Positions 1 through 8,946 are shown, counted from the stretch's first letter. The stretch is DNA of 64,000 nucleotides from JABDIY01 sp963751955 (GCA_963751955.1 CAVVWM010000011.1:310001-374000), one strand, 5' to 3'. Notes: generated from the letters alone by a model not told the origin. Numbers and translations are program-made.

Positions 1-3
1 AAG

Positions 4-1338
4 TCAGCGCGTGCGCTCCCAGTCTGTGACGGCAGTATGGAACGCGTCCACCTCAGTCTGAACGAATCGGCCGTAGTGCTCTACAACGTCGGAACCTAAC
101 GTGCGGGCTGCAATTTCGCTGGAGGTGAAATGGCTCAGCGCCTCCTCGAGGGTGGCCGGCACTCGAGGGAGATCGGCTGCGGAATACACATCGCCATCGA
201 ACTTGGACGGGGGTTCGGTCCGTTGTTCCACCCCGTCCAGCCCTGAAGCGAGAGCCGCAGCATAGGCAAGATAGGGATTACAGTCCGCACCCGGGATACG
301 GCATTCGATCCTCAAGCTCGATCCCTGGCCGACCACCCGGAATCCCGCCGTCCGGTTGTCATCGGACCAAGCAAGACGCGTCGGAGCCCACGACGCTTCC
401 TGGAACCGTTTGTACGAGTTGACCGTTGGCGCGTAGCAGACCATGAAGTCTCGGACATGGGCCATCCAGCCGCCGAGGAACCATCGGAAGACGTCGCTGC
501 GCTCACCTTTGTCATCGAAGACGTTGCGGTCTCCATCGCTGTTCCAAAGGCTCAGGTGGATGTGGCAGCTGCTGCCGGCATCGGCGGTGAATGGTTTGGC
601 CATGAACGTCACGCTCACGCCGAGCTTGTCAGCCAACTCCTTCATGCCGTGTTTCATCACCGCATGTCGATCTGCCATCGTCTGCACCTCGGCGTAACGA
701 ATATTCAGCTCGTGCTGACCGCGGCCGGCCTCCCCTTTGGAGTTCTCTACCGGTATCCCGGTCTGTCGCAGCGCTCGGCGGGCGGCGCCGACGTAGCTCT
801 CGATCCGAGCGCCCTGGAGCAAGTGGTAGTCGTCGATGTACCAGCCGGCGGCCCGCAAGTTGTAGTACCCGAGCTCGTGGGCCTCTCTGTACGTGTCGTC
901 GTAAAGAAAGAATTCGAGTTCGGATGCCGCTTGGGCCTCGAAGCCGAGCGATGTTGCTCTGTCGATCTGCCGCCTGAGGATCGACCGGGGCGCCACGCTG
1001 ACCTGTGAATGGGTGCTGTCGTCTACAACGTCGCACAGGACCAACGCCGAATTGTCGGTCCAACCGGCGCGACGCAGCGTCGTCAGATCGGGGACGAGAT
1101 GGAAGTCGCCATACCCCTGTTCCCAATTGGCAAAGTTGTAGCCGCTGACCGGTTCCATTTCGATGTCGGTGGTGAGCAGGTAGTTGCAGGCGTGGGTTCC
1201 ATTGGTCAACCCGTCTTCCAAAAGGAAGTCCGCGTCGAACCGCTTCCCCAGTAGGCGACCGTAATGGTCGGTGAAGCCCACGATCACCGTGTCGATCTCG
1301 CCCGACCGCACCAACTCGATCAGCTCATCACTTGTCAT
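4..1338 (-). CDS. Glutamine synthetase family protein (gamma-glutamyl ligase)
   Basis: A 444-residue member of the glutamine synthetase superfamily, which couples ATP hydrolysis to amidation of a glutamate gamma-carboxyl by ammonia or an amine. Visible motifs: an ELEFFL metal/glutamate-binding segment near residue 140, GRGQHELN near 205, SSCHIHLSLW near 258, NSYKRF in the nucleotide region, and the C-terminal RIECRIPGADCNPYLA block. It is shorter than GlnA type I and lacks the adenylylation-type C-terminus. It therefore resembles the actinobacterial GlnA3/GlnA4-like ligases acting on polyamines or other amines more than the main GlnA. Exact substrate is not readable from sequence. It is followed 116 bases downstream on the same strand by the MscS gene's upstream neighbour region and begins with ATG. 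Confidence 0.88.
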   Translation of the reverse strand: MTSDELIELVRSGEIDTVIVGFTDHYGRLLGKRFDADFLLEDGLTNGTHACNYLLTTDIEMEPVSGYNFANWEQGYGDFHLVPDLTTLRRAGWTDNSALVLCDVVDDSTHSQVSVAPRSILRRQIDRATSLGFEAQAASELEFFLYDDTYREAHELGYYNLRAAGWYIDDYHLLQGARIESYVGAARRALRQTGIPVENSKGEAGRGQHELNIRYAEVQTMADRHAVMKHGMKELADKLGVSVTFMAKPFTADAGSSCHIHLSLWNSDGDRNVFDDKGERSDVFRWFLGGWMAHVRDFMVCYAPTVNSYKRFQEASWAPTRLAWSDDNRTAGFRVVGQGSSLRIECRIPGADCNPYLAYAAALASGLDGVEQRTEPPSKFDGDVYSAADLPRVPATLEEALSHFTSSEIAARTLGSDVVEHYGRFVQTEVDAFHTAVTDWERTR

Positions 1339-1454
1339 GCCTGGCGACCGTAGCCGCTTGGCCGGGTGGGCTAGGACTCGTCGTCCGCACGTGTTGTGCC
1401 CCGCACTATTCGCTGGCCTAACCCCTCTACCGGCCGGACCGAAGCTGAATCCAG

Positions 1455-2438
1455 CTACGAGTGGGGCGCCTCTTTCGCAGGGTCAACCCGTTTTGGTCGG
1501 CGAAGTTGCCGGGCCCTGCGCTTGGCTTGGCTGGTTTTCTCATCGAGGCCCGGGTGAACCGTGTGAACCTCTGAGGGGAGGTCGGCGTACGGGTTACCGC
1601 CGCCCGGCTCTCCTCGCCACATGGTCAACTGCGGGAATGCGATCGTGATGTTGGCGGCCGCAAATGCCTGATGAATTGCAATCACGACGTCGTGGCGCGT
1701 GGCGAGCTCGGCCGGAATATCGCTCCCGTGCCAATACAGCACATTGATCCCAATGCTCGAGTCGCCGAATCCGGTTACGGTGACCGCCGCCCGAGGGTCG
1801 GTCCGGACCCTGGGGACGCGGGCCAGTGCATCCTCGATCGTCCGAGTGGCCAACTGAAGGTCGGTGTCGTAGGCAACACCGATCTCCAGACTGCTTCGAC
1901 GTACCGGGTTGCGCGTGAGGTTGACAATCGCACTGGACACAACATTTGAATTGGGGATCCGGGTCGACGTTCCATCGAGTCCAATCAGAACGGTCGTTCG
2001 GGAGTCGATGTCCGCAACAACCCCGAGATGATCATCGAGTCTGACGGTGTCGCCAATCGTGAATGGCCGCCTCGCCTGCAGGATGATTGCGGCGATGAAA
2101 TTCTCAACCAACTTCTGAAGGGCCAGTGCCAGCACGAGCCCACCGAGGCCGAGGGCCCCGAGCAAAGGTCCGACCCTCACACCCAGACTCGTCAGCGAAT
2201 AGAACAGCCCGATGAGGAATATGAGGTAGGCGATCAGTCGCGTAGTGATGATCGCAGCGAAGCCGCTGCCGATGCCATGGGATATCAGGCGGCGCAGAAT
2301 CCGGTTGGTCAGAATCGCTATGACGATTGTGCCAACCAGGATCGCCCCGGCCCGGATCCAGTCGCTGCTCGTGAGCGAATCGACCACGATTTCTTCGGTC
2401 GTCAGTCTGATTGCCAAGGTGGCGGTACGTGCGGACAT
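1455..2438 (-). CDS. MscS-family mechanosensitive ion channel
   Basis: A 327-residue small-conductance mechanosensitive channel that would release solutes on hypo-osmotic shock. Three hydrophobic segments lie at about residues 28-45, 63-85 and 92-110. The last is the Gly/Ala-rich pore helix, running directly into the hallmark segment with QKLVENFIAAI and the beta-domain (RPFTIGDTVRLDDHLGVV, then IPNSNVVSSAIVN). The C-terminal tail (about residues 290-327) is Lys/Arg rich and cytoplasmic. It is divergent from the dehydrogenase gene at 2507, with a 68-base shared upstream region. Family assignment is firm; the gating ion and threshold cannot be inferred. Confidence 0.9.
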   Translation of the reverse strand: MSARTATLAIRLTTEEIVVDSLTSSDWIRAGAILVGTIVIAILTNRILRRLISHGIGSGFAAIITTRLIAYLIFLIGLFYSLTSLGVRVGPLLGALGLGGLVLALALQKLVENFIAAIILQARRPFTIGDTVRLDDHLGVVADIDSRTTVLIGLDGTSTRIPNSNVVSSAIVNLTRNPVRRSSLEIGVAYDTDLQLATRTIEDALARVPRVRTDPRAAVTVTGFGDSSIGINVLYWHGSDIPAELATRHDVVIAIHQAFAAANITIAFPQLTMWRGEPGGGNPYADLPSEVHTVHPGLDEKTSQAKRRARQLRRPKRVDPAKEAPHS

Positions 2439-2506
2439 GGGTTCCCGGTAATTGTGGCACCCAGCGCAGCGACACGCGGGGGTTCTGACGCCGTTACAGT
2501 CGATTC

Positions 2507-3496
2507 GTGCGGGTTTTCCTCACTCACAGCCCAGAGGATCTGGACGCCTACTACCGCACGGCGTTGCCGCAGCTGGAGTCCATTGCCGAGGTCGCCCTCA
2601 ACCCGATGGATCGGGACCTGACCACGCCGGAGTTGATTGAAGGCGCCTCTGACTGCCAGGTGATTATTGCCCACCGGGCCACCCCCGGAGAAGATGCACT
2701 TTTCGACCAATCCCCCGCTCTGCTTGGGTTCCTTCGATGTGCGGTCGATATCAGCACCGTCGACGTCGATGCTGCCAGCCGGAACGGTGTGCTCGTTGCC
2801 AGGGCCGGGCCGACCTACGTGCCTTCAACGGCAGAGTTGGCGCTTGGTCTGCTGCTCGACACCGCACGTCACATCAGCGCCTCAACGATCAACTATCAGA
2901 ACCGACAGCAGCCCCCTCAGCAGCTGGGCCGCCAACTCCGGGGTCAGACAGCCGGGATCATCGGCTACGGGTCCATCGGCCGGTACCTCGCCGATGTCCT
3001 GCTAGCCCTCGGCCTGCGTGTGCTGGTGCACGACCCATACGTCGACGAACTCTCCGACGGCGTCCTCGGGGTCGACATGGCGCAACTGTTGTCGGACTCC
3101 GACGTGGTATTTCCATTGGCCCCGGGTGAACCAGCGACAGAGAATCTGATCGGCGCAGCCGAGCTGGCCGCCATGAAACCGGGAGCGACACTGATCAACG
3201 TGTCGCGCGGCGAACTCCTCGACGAGGATGCCGTGCTGAGGGCTCTCAACAGCGGGCAGCTGGGTGCGTTGGGGATGGATGTCGGACGAGCAGCCGACCA
3301 GCGGCCCTCACCCAGCCTGGCGGGCCGTCCCGGAGTGGTGTCCACCCCTCATCTCGGGGGCCTGACCCCGGAGAACGCTTACGCCCAGGCCCTGAGCAGC
3401 GTCGAGCAGGTGCAGTCGATCATCGCCGGTTCGATGCCTCCCCGTGCGGTCAACGTGCACGCAGCCACCCGACTGCGCTCGTTCTGGGATCGATGA
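2507..3496 (+). CDS. D-isomer specific 2-hydroxyacid dehydrogenase family protein
   Basis: A 329-residue NAD-dependent 2-hydroxyacid dehydrogenase-like protein (phosphoglycerate/hydroxypyruvate reductase superfamily). The Rossmann motif GYGSIGRYLA sits near residue 157. The catalytic Arg is in NVSRGELLDEDA near 236 and the catalytic His in TPHLGG near 284. The usual acidic loop between them (a DVFE-type motif followed by a Glu-Pro) reads DVGRAADQRPSPS, so the conserved Glu that pairs with His is not obvious. The enzyme may be altered in activity. The start is GTG. Its stop overlaps the ATG of the amidohydrolase by four bases (ATGA), so the two are probably translated together. Substrate is unknown. 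Confidence 0.85.
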   Translation: MRVFLTHSPEDLDAYYRTALPQLESIAEVALNPMDRDLTTPELIEGASDCQVIIAHRATPGEDALFDQSPALLGFLRCAVDISTVDVDAASRNGVLVARAGPTYVPSTAELALGLLLDTARHISASTINYQNRQQPPQQLGRQLRGQTAGIIGYGSIGRYLADVLLALGLRVLVHDPYVDELSDGVLGVDMAQLLSDSDVVFPLAPGEPATENLIGAAELAAMKPGATLINVSRGELLDEDAVLRALNSGQLGALGMDVGRAADQRPSPSLAGRPGVVSTPHLGGLTPENAYAQALSSVEQVQSIIAGSMPPRAVNVHAATRLRSFWDR

Positions 3497-4317
3497 GCGA
3501 CCCGCCCCGGACAGCCCTCCCGGCACGGGCATGTGATAGCCACATTCACTTCTACGACGCCCGCTTCCCGGCATCGCCCGACGCATACCTCTATCCGCCC
3601 GATGCCGCCCCGGAGGACTACCGAGCTGTCCAGGCCGGGATTGGAACCGACCGGCTTGTCGTCGTCCAGCCGACCACCTATGGCCTCGACAACTCCTGCC
3701 AGCTCGAGGCGATGGCTCACTTCGGTGATGCCGCCCGTGGCGTGATGGTAGTCAACGACCAAACAACCGACGACGAACTCCGACGACTGACCGAAATGGG
3801 AGTCTGCGGTGCTCGCTTCCACATGCTTGCCGGTGGAGCCGTGCCCTGGGACATTCTGGAAGCGGTCGCTGAACGGATTGCCAACTGGGGCTGGCACATT
3901 CAACTTCAGTTGAATGGTCGCGACCTCGACCAACACCGAGATCGGCTTCTGGATCTTCCCGTCGACCTGGTGGTCGACCACATCGGTCGGTTCATGCCGC
4001 CGGCCAGCGTTGTCCATCCGAGCTTCAAGGCGTTGCTCGACTTGCTGGACACGGGACGAGGCTGGGTGAAACTCTCGGCACCATATGAGTCGTCGGTGAC
4101 GGGTGCAACAGACTTCGCCGATGTCACCGTCCTCGTGGACGCATTGGTAGCCCGTGTTCCAGAGCGGCTGCTCTGGGGATCCAACTGGCCCCACCCCGGC
4201 CAAGCCAGGCCACCGACACCGGGCGAACTGTCCAGTTTGCTGACGCGGTGGCTGCCCGATGACAGCCTTCGAGAGCGGGTCCTCGTCGACAATCCTGCGG
4301 AACTCTACGGCTTCTGA
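3493..4317 (+). CDS. Amidohydrolase-2 family metal-dependent hydrolase (LigI-like)
   Basis: A 274-residue TIM-barrel hydrolase of the amidohydrolase-related family that includes 2-pyrone-4,6-dicarboxylate lactonase. The N-terminal metal motif is CDSHIHFYDARFP (residues 14-26). The barrel continues with LVVVQPTTYG, GARFHMLAGG, a VVDHIGRFMPP strand and the C-terminal LLWGSNWPHP, where the catalytic Asp found in many relatives is replaced by Asn. It overlaps the upstream dehydrogenase by ATGA. This suggests a two-gene unit that handles a hydroxy- or lactone-type carboxylic acid, but no pathway can be named. Confidence 0.85.
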   Translation: MSDPPRTALPARACDSHIHFYDARFPASPDAYLYPPDAAPEDYRAVQAGIGTDRLVVVQPTTYGLDNSCQLEAMAHFGDAARGVMVVNDQTTDDELRRLTEMGVCGARFHMLAGGAVPWDILEAVAERIANWGWHIQLQLNGRDLDQHRDRLLDLPVDLVVDHIGRFMPPASVVHPSFKALLDLLDTGRGWVKLSAPYESSVTGATDFADVTVLVDALVARVPERLLWGSNWPHPGQARPPTPGELSSLLTRWLPDDSLRERVLVDNPAELYGF

Positions 4318-4456
4318 CCCAATAGGTAAGTGATCTCCAGGCTCACCGAACGCCTGATCTAGTCTTGGCGCATACGCGGCAATCGACACCCACTAGCCTT
4401 GTCGCCGTGCGCCTGCGAGGTCTGGTCTTGTTGGCAGCCGTTTCCAGGAGGCGCTA

Positions 4457-6685
4457 ATGCTGACCACACCCCACCGAACGTCGAGGTTGGCCGTTCTGAC
4501 CAGCGGCGGAGACGCCGCCGGCATGAACCCAGCGGTGCGTGCGGTCGTCCGGACTGCGTTGCACGCCGGGCTCGAGGTGTTCGCCGTGTACGAAGGGCTG
4601 CAGGGTCTGGTCGAAGGCGGTGAGCTGCTCCGGCCGGCCACCTCCGCCGATGTGGGCGGCATCCTGTACCAGGGCGGCACGGTACTCGGCACCGCTCGCT
4701 GCAAGGAGTTCCGAACCCGTGACGGCAGGCGGAAAGCTGCCCGCAACCTGGTGGAACGAGGTATCGATGCGCTGGTCGTCATCGGTGGCGACGGCAGTCT
4801 CACCGGAACCAGCATCTTTCGCGACGAGTGGCCCGAACTGCTTGACGAGCTGGTCGAGCGGGGAGAGATCCCGCAGGAACAGGCCGACTCATACCGTCGC
4901 CTCACGCTCATCGGCATGGTCGGCTCGATCGATAACGACATGTTCGGAACCGACATGACGATCGGCGCCGACACCGCGCTGCATCGAATTACCGAGGCGA
5001 TCGATGCAATCCATAGCACCGCATCCAGCCACCAGCGTTCCTTCGTCATCGAGGTGATGGGGCGGAACTGCGGCTACTTGGCCTTGATGAGCGCCCTTGC
5101 CACTGGCGCCAACTTCGTACTCATTCCCGAAAGCCCGCCAGACACCGACGAATGGGCGGAGTCGATGTGCCGTGCCCTCGAGGCGGGACGGGCGATCGGC
5201 CGCCGCTCCAACATCGTCATCGTCGCCGAGGGTGCCCAGGACATGCACGGCAACCCGATCACTGCCCAGCATGTGAAGGAGGTCCTCGAAGAGCTGAGCG
5301 GTGAGGACACCCGCGTGACCAGCCTTGGCCACGTGCAACGCGGTGGCGCCCCGAGTGCGTTCGACCGTTACCTCAGCACCGTGCTCGGGTACGCCGCAGT
5401 GCAGCACATCACATCGTCTTCCAGTACCGAACCACAGCTCATCGGCATCCGGGGTCACCACATAGCCAGCTCGCCGCTGATGGAGAGTGTGGCCAAGACG
5501 CGTTCGGTGGCTGATGTCATCGCAGCACGCGATTACGAAACCGCCATGGAAATGCGCGGCGGGAGTTTCCGCGAGTCGTTCGGGTTGATCCGCACGATGG
5601 TGCGAGCTCACCCCCACCCGCCGACACCGGGACAACGACGCCTGCGACTCGCCGTGCTCCACGGCGGTGGCCCTGCGCCCGGAATGAACACGGCCATCCG
5701 TGTGGCCGTGCGCGTCGGTATCGATCTCGGCCACGAGGTACTTGCCGTCAAGCGTGGTTTCCGCGGACTCTCCAGGGGCGATATCGAAGAGATGGACTGG
5801 ATGAGCGTCAGCGGCTGGGTTGGCCGCGGCGGTGCCGAGCTCGGGACGAGCAGGTCGGTCGCCACCCCTGAGATGCTGGCAGACGTCGCAGCCCAGATCG
5901 AGGCCCACAACATCGACGGAATACTGATGGTCGGAGGCTGGGCCGGCTACCAATCGGCCTGCCAATTCCGTGCCATGGCCGAGTATCACCCGGCGCTCCG
6001 GATCCCGATCGTCTGCCTTCCGGCCTCGATCAACAACGACCTACCCGCATCAGAGTTGAGCATCGGGGCCGACACGGCTCTGAACAGCATCATGCATGAC
6101 GTCGACAAGATCAAACAGTCAGCCGTTGCATCCCGACGAACCTTCATCGTCGAGGTGATGGGCCGCGACTGTGGCTACCTGGCGCTGCTGAGCGGTCTCG
6201 CTACCGGGGCCGAGCGTGTCTATCTGCCCGAGGACGGCATCTCGTTGCGCGACCTCGAAGTGGATCTGGAGAACTTGAAGGATGGCTTCGAACTGGGCAA
6301 ACGGCTCGGTCTGGTCATTCGCAGCGAACACAGCGATGCGGTGTACACGACCGAGTTCATCAAAGCACTCTTCCAGCGCGAGGGTGAAGGACTGTTCGAC
6401 GTGCGCGGAGCGGTCCTGGGCCACGTTCAGCAGGGCGGCGATCCATCACCGTTCGACCGGATCCAGGCCACTCGCCTGGCCTCGGAGAGTGTCAAGCATC
6501 TCATCGAACAAGCACTGGCCGATTCCCCAACCGATGCAATGGTCGGGTTCCTCCACGGCAAAATGCAGTTCACACCGCTGACGGAGTTTCCGAACCTTAT
6601 CGAGCCGAATAAACACCGGCCTCGAGAGCAGGGATGGATGGCGTTACAGCCCGTCGCCGAAGTCATGTCGGGCTCGCCCGGCTAG
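4457..6685 (+). CDS. Tandem-domain 6-phosphofructokinase with degenerate second half
   Basis: A 742-residue protein made of two phosphofructokinase domains (about residues 10-385 and 395-730). The N-terminal half keeps the ATP-binding GGDG motif near 110 and the catalytic SIDND at 157-161. It also keeps a PFK-like MGRNCGYLA block. In the C-terminal half GGDG has become GGWAG (about 493). The catalytic block reads SINND (524-528), so the proton-abstracting Asp is Asn. The fold is retained but catalysis is probably lost, as in the regulatory half of eukaryotic PFK. A strong AGGAGG ribosome-binding site at 4446-4451 lies five bases before the ATG. Phosphoryl donor (ATP or PPi) is not certain. 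Confidence 0.9.
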   Translation: MLTTPHRTSRLAVLTSGGDAAGMNPAVRAVVRTALHAGLEVFAVYEGLQGLVEGGELLRPATSADVGGILYQGGTVLGTARCKEFRTRDGRRKAARNLVERGIDALVVIGGDGSLTGTSIFRDEWPELLDELVERGEIPQEQADSYRRLTLIGMVGSIDNDMFGTDMTIGADTALHRITEAIDAIHSTASSHQRSFVIEVMGRNCGYLALMSALATGANFVLIPESPPDTDEWAESMCRALEAGRAIGRRSNIVIVAEGAQDMHGNPITAQHVKEVLEELSGEDTRVTSLGHVQRGGAPSAFDRYLSTVLGYAAVQHITSSSSTEPQLIGIRGHHIASSPLMESVAKTRSVADVIAARDYETAMEMRGGSFRESFGLIRTMVRAHPHPPTPGQRRLRLAVLHGGGPAPGMNTAIRVAVRVGIDLGHEVLAVKRGFRGLSRGDIEEMDWMSVSGWVGRGGAELGTSRSVATPEMLADVAAQIEAHNIDGILMVGGWAGYQSACQFRAMAEYHPALRIPIVCLPASINNDLPASELSIGADTALNSIMHDVDKIKQSAVASRRTFIVEVMGRDCGYLALLSGLATGAERVYLPEDGISLRDLEVDLENLKDGFELGKRLGLVIRSEHSDAVYTTEFIKALFQREGEGLFDVRGAVLGHVQQGGDPSPFDRIQATRLASESVKHLIEQALADSPTDAMVGFLHGKMQFTPLTEFPNLIEPNKHRPREQGWMALQPVAEVMSGSPG

Positions 6686-7177
6686 GGCCCCACAGACCAT
6701 TCTGGCACGACTCTGGGTTCAGACCAGATTCGATCTTCGCCAAAAGAGCCAAAAACGTGCCTCATATCGACAGGACCGAATGGCTAAGCGCAGCCGACCC
6801 GTTTTCCCGCTCCGCCATGCACGGGCACGGGCTCGTCTGCAGAAGACCTCTACATCGATGGGAGAATCTTCGGCTTGGGCGAGATGACTGCGACCAACAA
6901 GACACCCGCAGCAGGTGGCGCAATCTGAGAGGCACGATCGGCTATTGCCGTGAACATGACGTCTCCTTGGCACTATGCACGGTCACACGCCTCACCGCCT
7001 ACGGCGTATCGACCGTTGCAGGCAGAAGCCCGCAGAGTTCAAGTTCCGGGGCGTTCAGACCACAGCAAGCGGAAGCCCCTCAAGCTGATCGACCCCGGTG
7101 GTAGATCGAGTCGCCCAAGACCAGACCGGCTGGTTCCACGAACGTTGGGGTCACCATGGGACCCTGTGGGTCGAGGA
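6686..7177. other. Gene-poor stretch downstream of the phosphofructokinase gene
   Basis: About 490 bases with no convincing gene on either strand. Open frames here are short, rich in Arg/Cys/Ser and lack family motifs. A 29-codon open stretch ending in TAG near 7178 has a plausible, tryptophan-rich composition. It could be the tail of a decayed gene, but it has no credible start or domain. Confidence 0.5.
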
Positions 7178-7648
7178 CTAGGTCTTCTTCTTCGCCTTGG
7201 GCTTGTTCGACTTCTTCCCAGTCTTGGCGTTCTTGTTCTTGTTCGACTTCTTCCCAGTCTTGGCGTTCTTGTTCTTGTTCTTGTTCTTGTTCTTGTTCTT
7301 GTTCTTCTTGGCCTTGGCCTTGTTCTTCTTGGCCTTGGCCTTGGGCTTGTTCGACTTCTTCCCAGTCTTGGCGTTCTTGTTCTTGTTCTTCTTGGACCTT
7401 CTTTCGCCGCTGAGTTCCTTTTCGGCATCCTGCGTGCTCTTTGGCCCCGACGGCTCGCTATGAGTCCCCGAGGTGAGGTCGGCCGCAGCGCCGATGATCT
7501 GTCGGGCCGAAACCGAGCCGATACCGCGCACAGCGAGGAGATTGTCTGGGTCGGCAGCGGCGAGACCGGCAACCGTCGTGTAACCAGCCTCGCGCAGCTG
7601 GCTCTCTAGAAACGGGCCGATTCCTTGAACGTCGCGCAGTGCGCTCAT
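7178..7648 (-). CDS. Helix-hairpin-helix protein with Lys/Asn repeat tail
   Basis: A 156-residue protein. Residues 1-55 form two helix-hairpin-helix motifs (VQGIGPFLESQLREAGY and VRGIGSVSARQIIGAA), typical of non-specific DNA binding. Residues 85-156 are an almost pure Lys/Asn/Ala tail with KTGKKSNK and KNKNKNAK repeats, giving an extremely basic, disordered C-terminus. The architecture recalls histone-H1-like or nucleoid-associated proteins. No enzymatic residues are visible. The tail is encoded by tandem DNA repeats (7190-7395), so its length is likely to vary between strains. It stands alone in a gene-poor patch. The family is not recognised beyond the HhH domain. Confidence 0.75.
   Translation of the reverse strand: MSALRDVQGIGPFLESQLREAGYTTVAGLAAADPDNLLAVRGIGSVSARQIIGAAADLTSGTHSEPSGPKSTQDAEKELSGERRSKKNKNKNAKTGKKSNKPKAKAKKNKAKAKKNKNKNKNKNKNKNAKTGKKSNKNKNAKTGKKSNKPKAKKKT
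7190..7395 (-). repeat. Internal tandem repeats encoding the Lys/Asn tail
   Basis: Within the helix-hairpin-helix gene, an approximately 36-base unit containing TTCGACTTCTTCCCAGTCTT (plus-strand reading) occurs three times, near 7205, 7241 and 7348. A run of six-base TTGTTC units follows the second copy. The repeats are in frame and encode Lys-Asn dipeptides, so slippage would alter the tail length without breaking the frame. Confidence 0.8.
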
Positions 7649-7830
7649 CGTGATCCAATCTCCAGCGTTGCTATCACATTCCTGTCGGTTGAACCACCGG
7701 TTGTCTTGAGGCGTCGAGCCGACCGAACGCTTCTAGTGTCCTCTTTCCGCACCCGCTACACAACCTGAAGTCGGTATAGACATTGCAGGGAAGTGGTTGA
7801 GATTCTCGTGCCGGCTCTTGACGAGCACCA

Positions 7831-8091
7831 ATGCTGGCGGCCTTGGCGGCGGCACTAGTCGCTCTTGGACCGGAATTGCCACTTGTGCATTTGCGACTTT
7901 GCAGAGCGCAGAACCTTGCTGCGCTGAGGTGGATGCGAAAGAACGGGTGGCCCGAGGCTGAAAAGACGAGGGGTGGCAGCGACTCGGGTATCGACGTTCG
8001 AGCGGAGGGCGCTGTTGCTCAAGTGAAATGGTATTCGTCGCAGAAGGTCGGCGGGCCGGACTTGCAGCGGCTCAGAGGGCGGCGCGAATGA
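7831..8091 (+). pseudogene. Fragment of an Mrr-type restriction endonuclease
   Basis: An 86-codon open frame whose second half reads like the core of PD-(D/E)XK restriction endonucleases of the Mrr family: a GGSDSGIDV segment with the catalytic Asp, then AVAQVKWY with the catalytic Gln-x-Lys, then GGPDLQRLRG. The frame stops right after this block, where full-length relatives continue. The adjacent frame continues with GANEAGLAEKV, which resembles the expected continuation, so a frameshift near 8078 is likely. No DNA-recognition domain or partner methylase is next to it. I call it a decayed remnant; a functional mini-nuclease is unlikely. Confidence 0.6.
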
Positions 8092-8183
8092 GGCCGGGCT
8101 GGCCGAGAAGGTTGTGACGGAGTCCTCTTGTAGCTGGTGCTTTCGGGGTTGATTCTTGGCACTAGGAGAATGTGAGGTGTGTG

Positions 8184-8804
8184 ATGCGAGTGCTTGTGGC
8201 CGTCTCTGCCTTGTTGGTGTTGGGGATGAGCGTGCCGGGTTGTTCGGGCGAACGTGACGTTTTGTCCTTTGCCGATGACGACCTGTGCGAATGGGTGACC
8301 GAGGCCGAGGTCGCGGAGTTCGTGGCGGCAGAGTTCGACTGGGATGGGACGGCCACAGAAGTGGAGGCTGTCGATGACCCAACCGTTGCGTGCCGATGGG
8401 AGCTTTCGAGCGCGGACGGCACTGGCGGCTCTGTGTTGGTCATCGATGGCGGGCAATCGGAGGACTTCGACGGCAATCGATTTGACTACGACGCCATGAT
8501 GAAGGCCCAAGGGGTTCTCGACTACCAAGGGCCGGTTTGCGTCGGAGATTTCGTCGTTGGTCATCCGGCACTGAGCGATGGAGCGGTCGTGTCCAACTGG
8601 GGATTCGGCCAGTTCGCGTTCGGGACGCCATCCGTCACTGAGTGGCTACTGCTCTATCTGGATGTGCCAGGACGAACCAGCGCCGAAGATTGGACTTCCT
8701 GCGAAGGCTCGATCACGACTGGGGGCGTGGCCTCGGAAGACTATGAGCCACGGTACTTCGCCGTCGCTGACCATTTCCTACGGGAGCTTGGCTGGGTCAG
8801 CTAG
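8184..8804 (+). CDS. Secreted lipoprotein of unknown function
   Basis: A roughly 206-residue predicted lipoprotein. It has a short hydrophobic signal (VLVAVSALLVLGMSV) ending in a lipobox, PGC, so the Cys would be diacylated by Lgt and anchored on the outer face of the membrane. The mature part is acidic, with several Cys (DLCEWV, VACRWE, PVCVGD, TSCEGS) that may form disulfides. It loosely resembles the DUF3558-type actinobacterial lipoproteins. I chose the ATG at 8184 because GAGG lies six bases upstream; in-frame GTG codons at 8172 and 8181 are alternatives. No function can be assigned. Confidence 0.7.
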   Translation: MRVLVAVSALLVLGMSVPGCSGERDVLSFADDDLCEWVTEAEVAEFVAAEFDWDGTATEVEAVDDPTVACRWELSSADGTGGSVLVIDGGQSEDFDGNRFDYDAMMKAQGVLDYQGPVCVGDFVVGHPALSDGAVVSNWGFGQFAFGTPSVTEWLLLYLDVPGRTSAEDWTSCEGSITTGGVASEDYEPRYFAVADHFLRELGWVS

Positions 8805-8946
8805 GACCACCGGCACAGAGGGCAAGGACGACCGCTCAACCACGGAACACAGCGTGTGACTTCCGCAAACCGCTGCGACGAAGTCCTCTGGCGCAGTGTC
8901 CCTGCGGCTCTTAACAATCGAAGTACATCAAACGAGGAGGTTTCAT

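Noticed and set aside
7090..7178. Short Trp-rich open stretch just before the HhH gene
   Set aside because: It has no credible start and only about 29 codons; possible tail of a lost gene but not supportable as a feature.
6950..7609. Leu/Val-rich open frame with a hydrophobic repeat
   Set aside because: It is the antisense reading of the Lys/Asn repeat tail of the HhH gene; apparent membrane-like sequence comes from reverse-complementing AAG/AAC codons.
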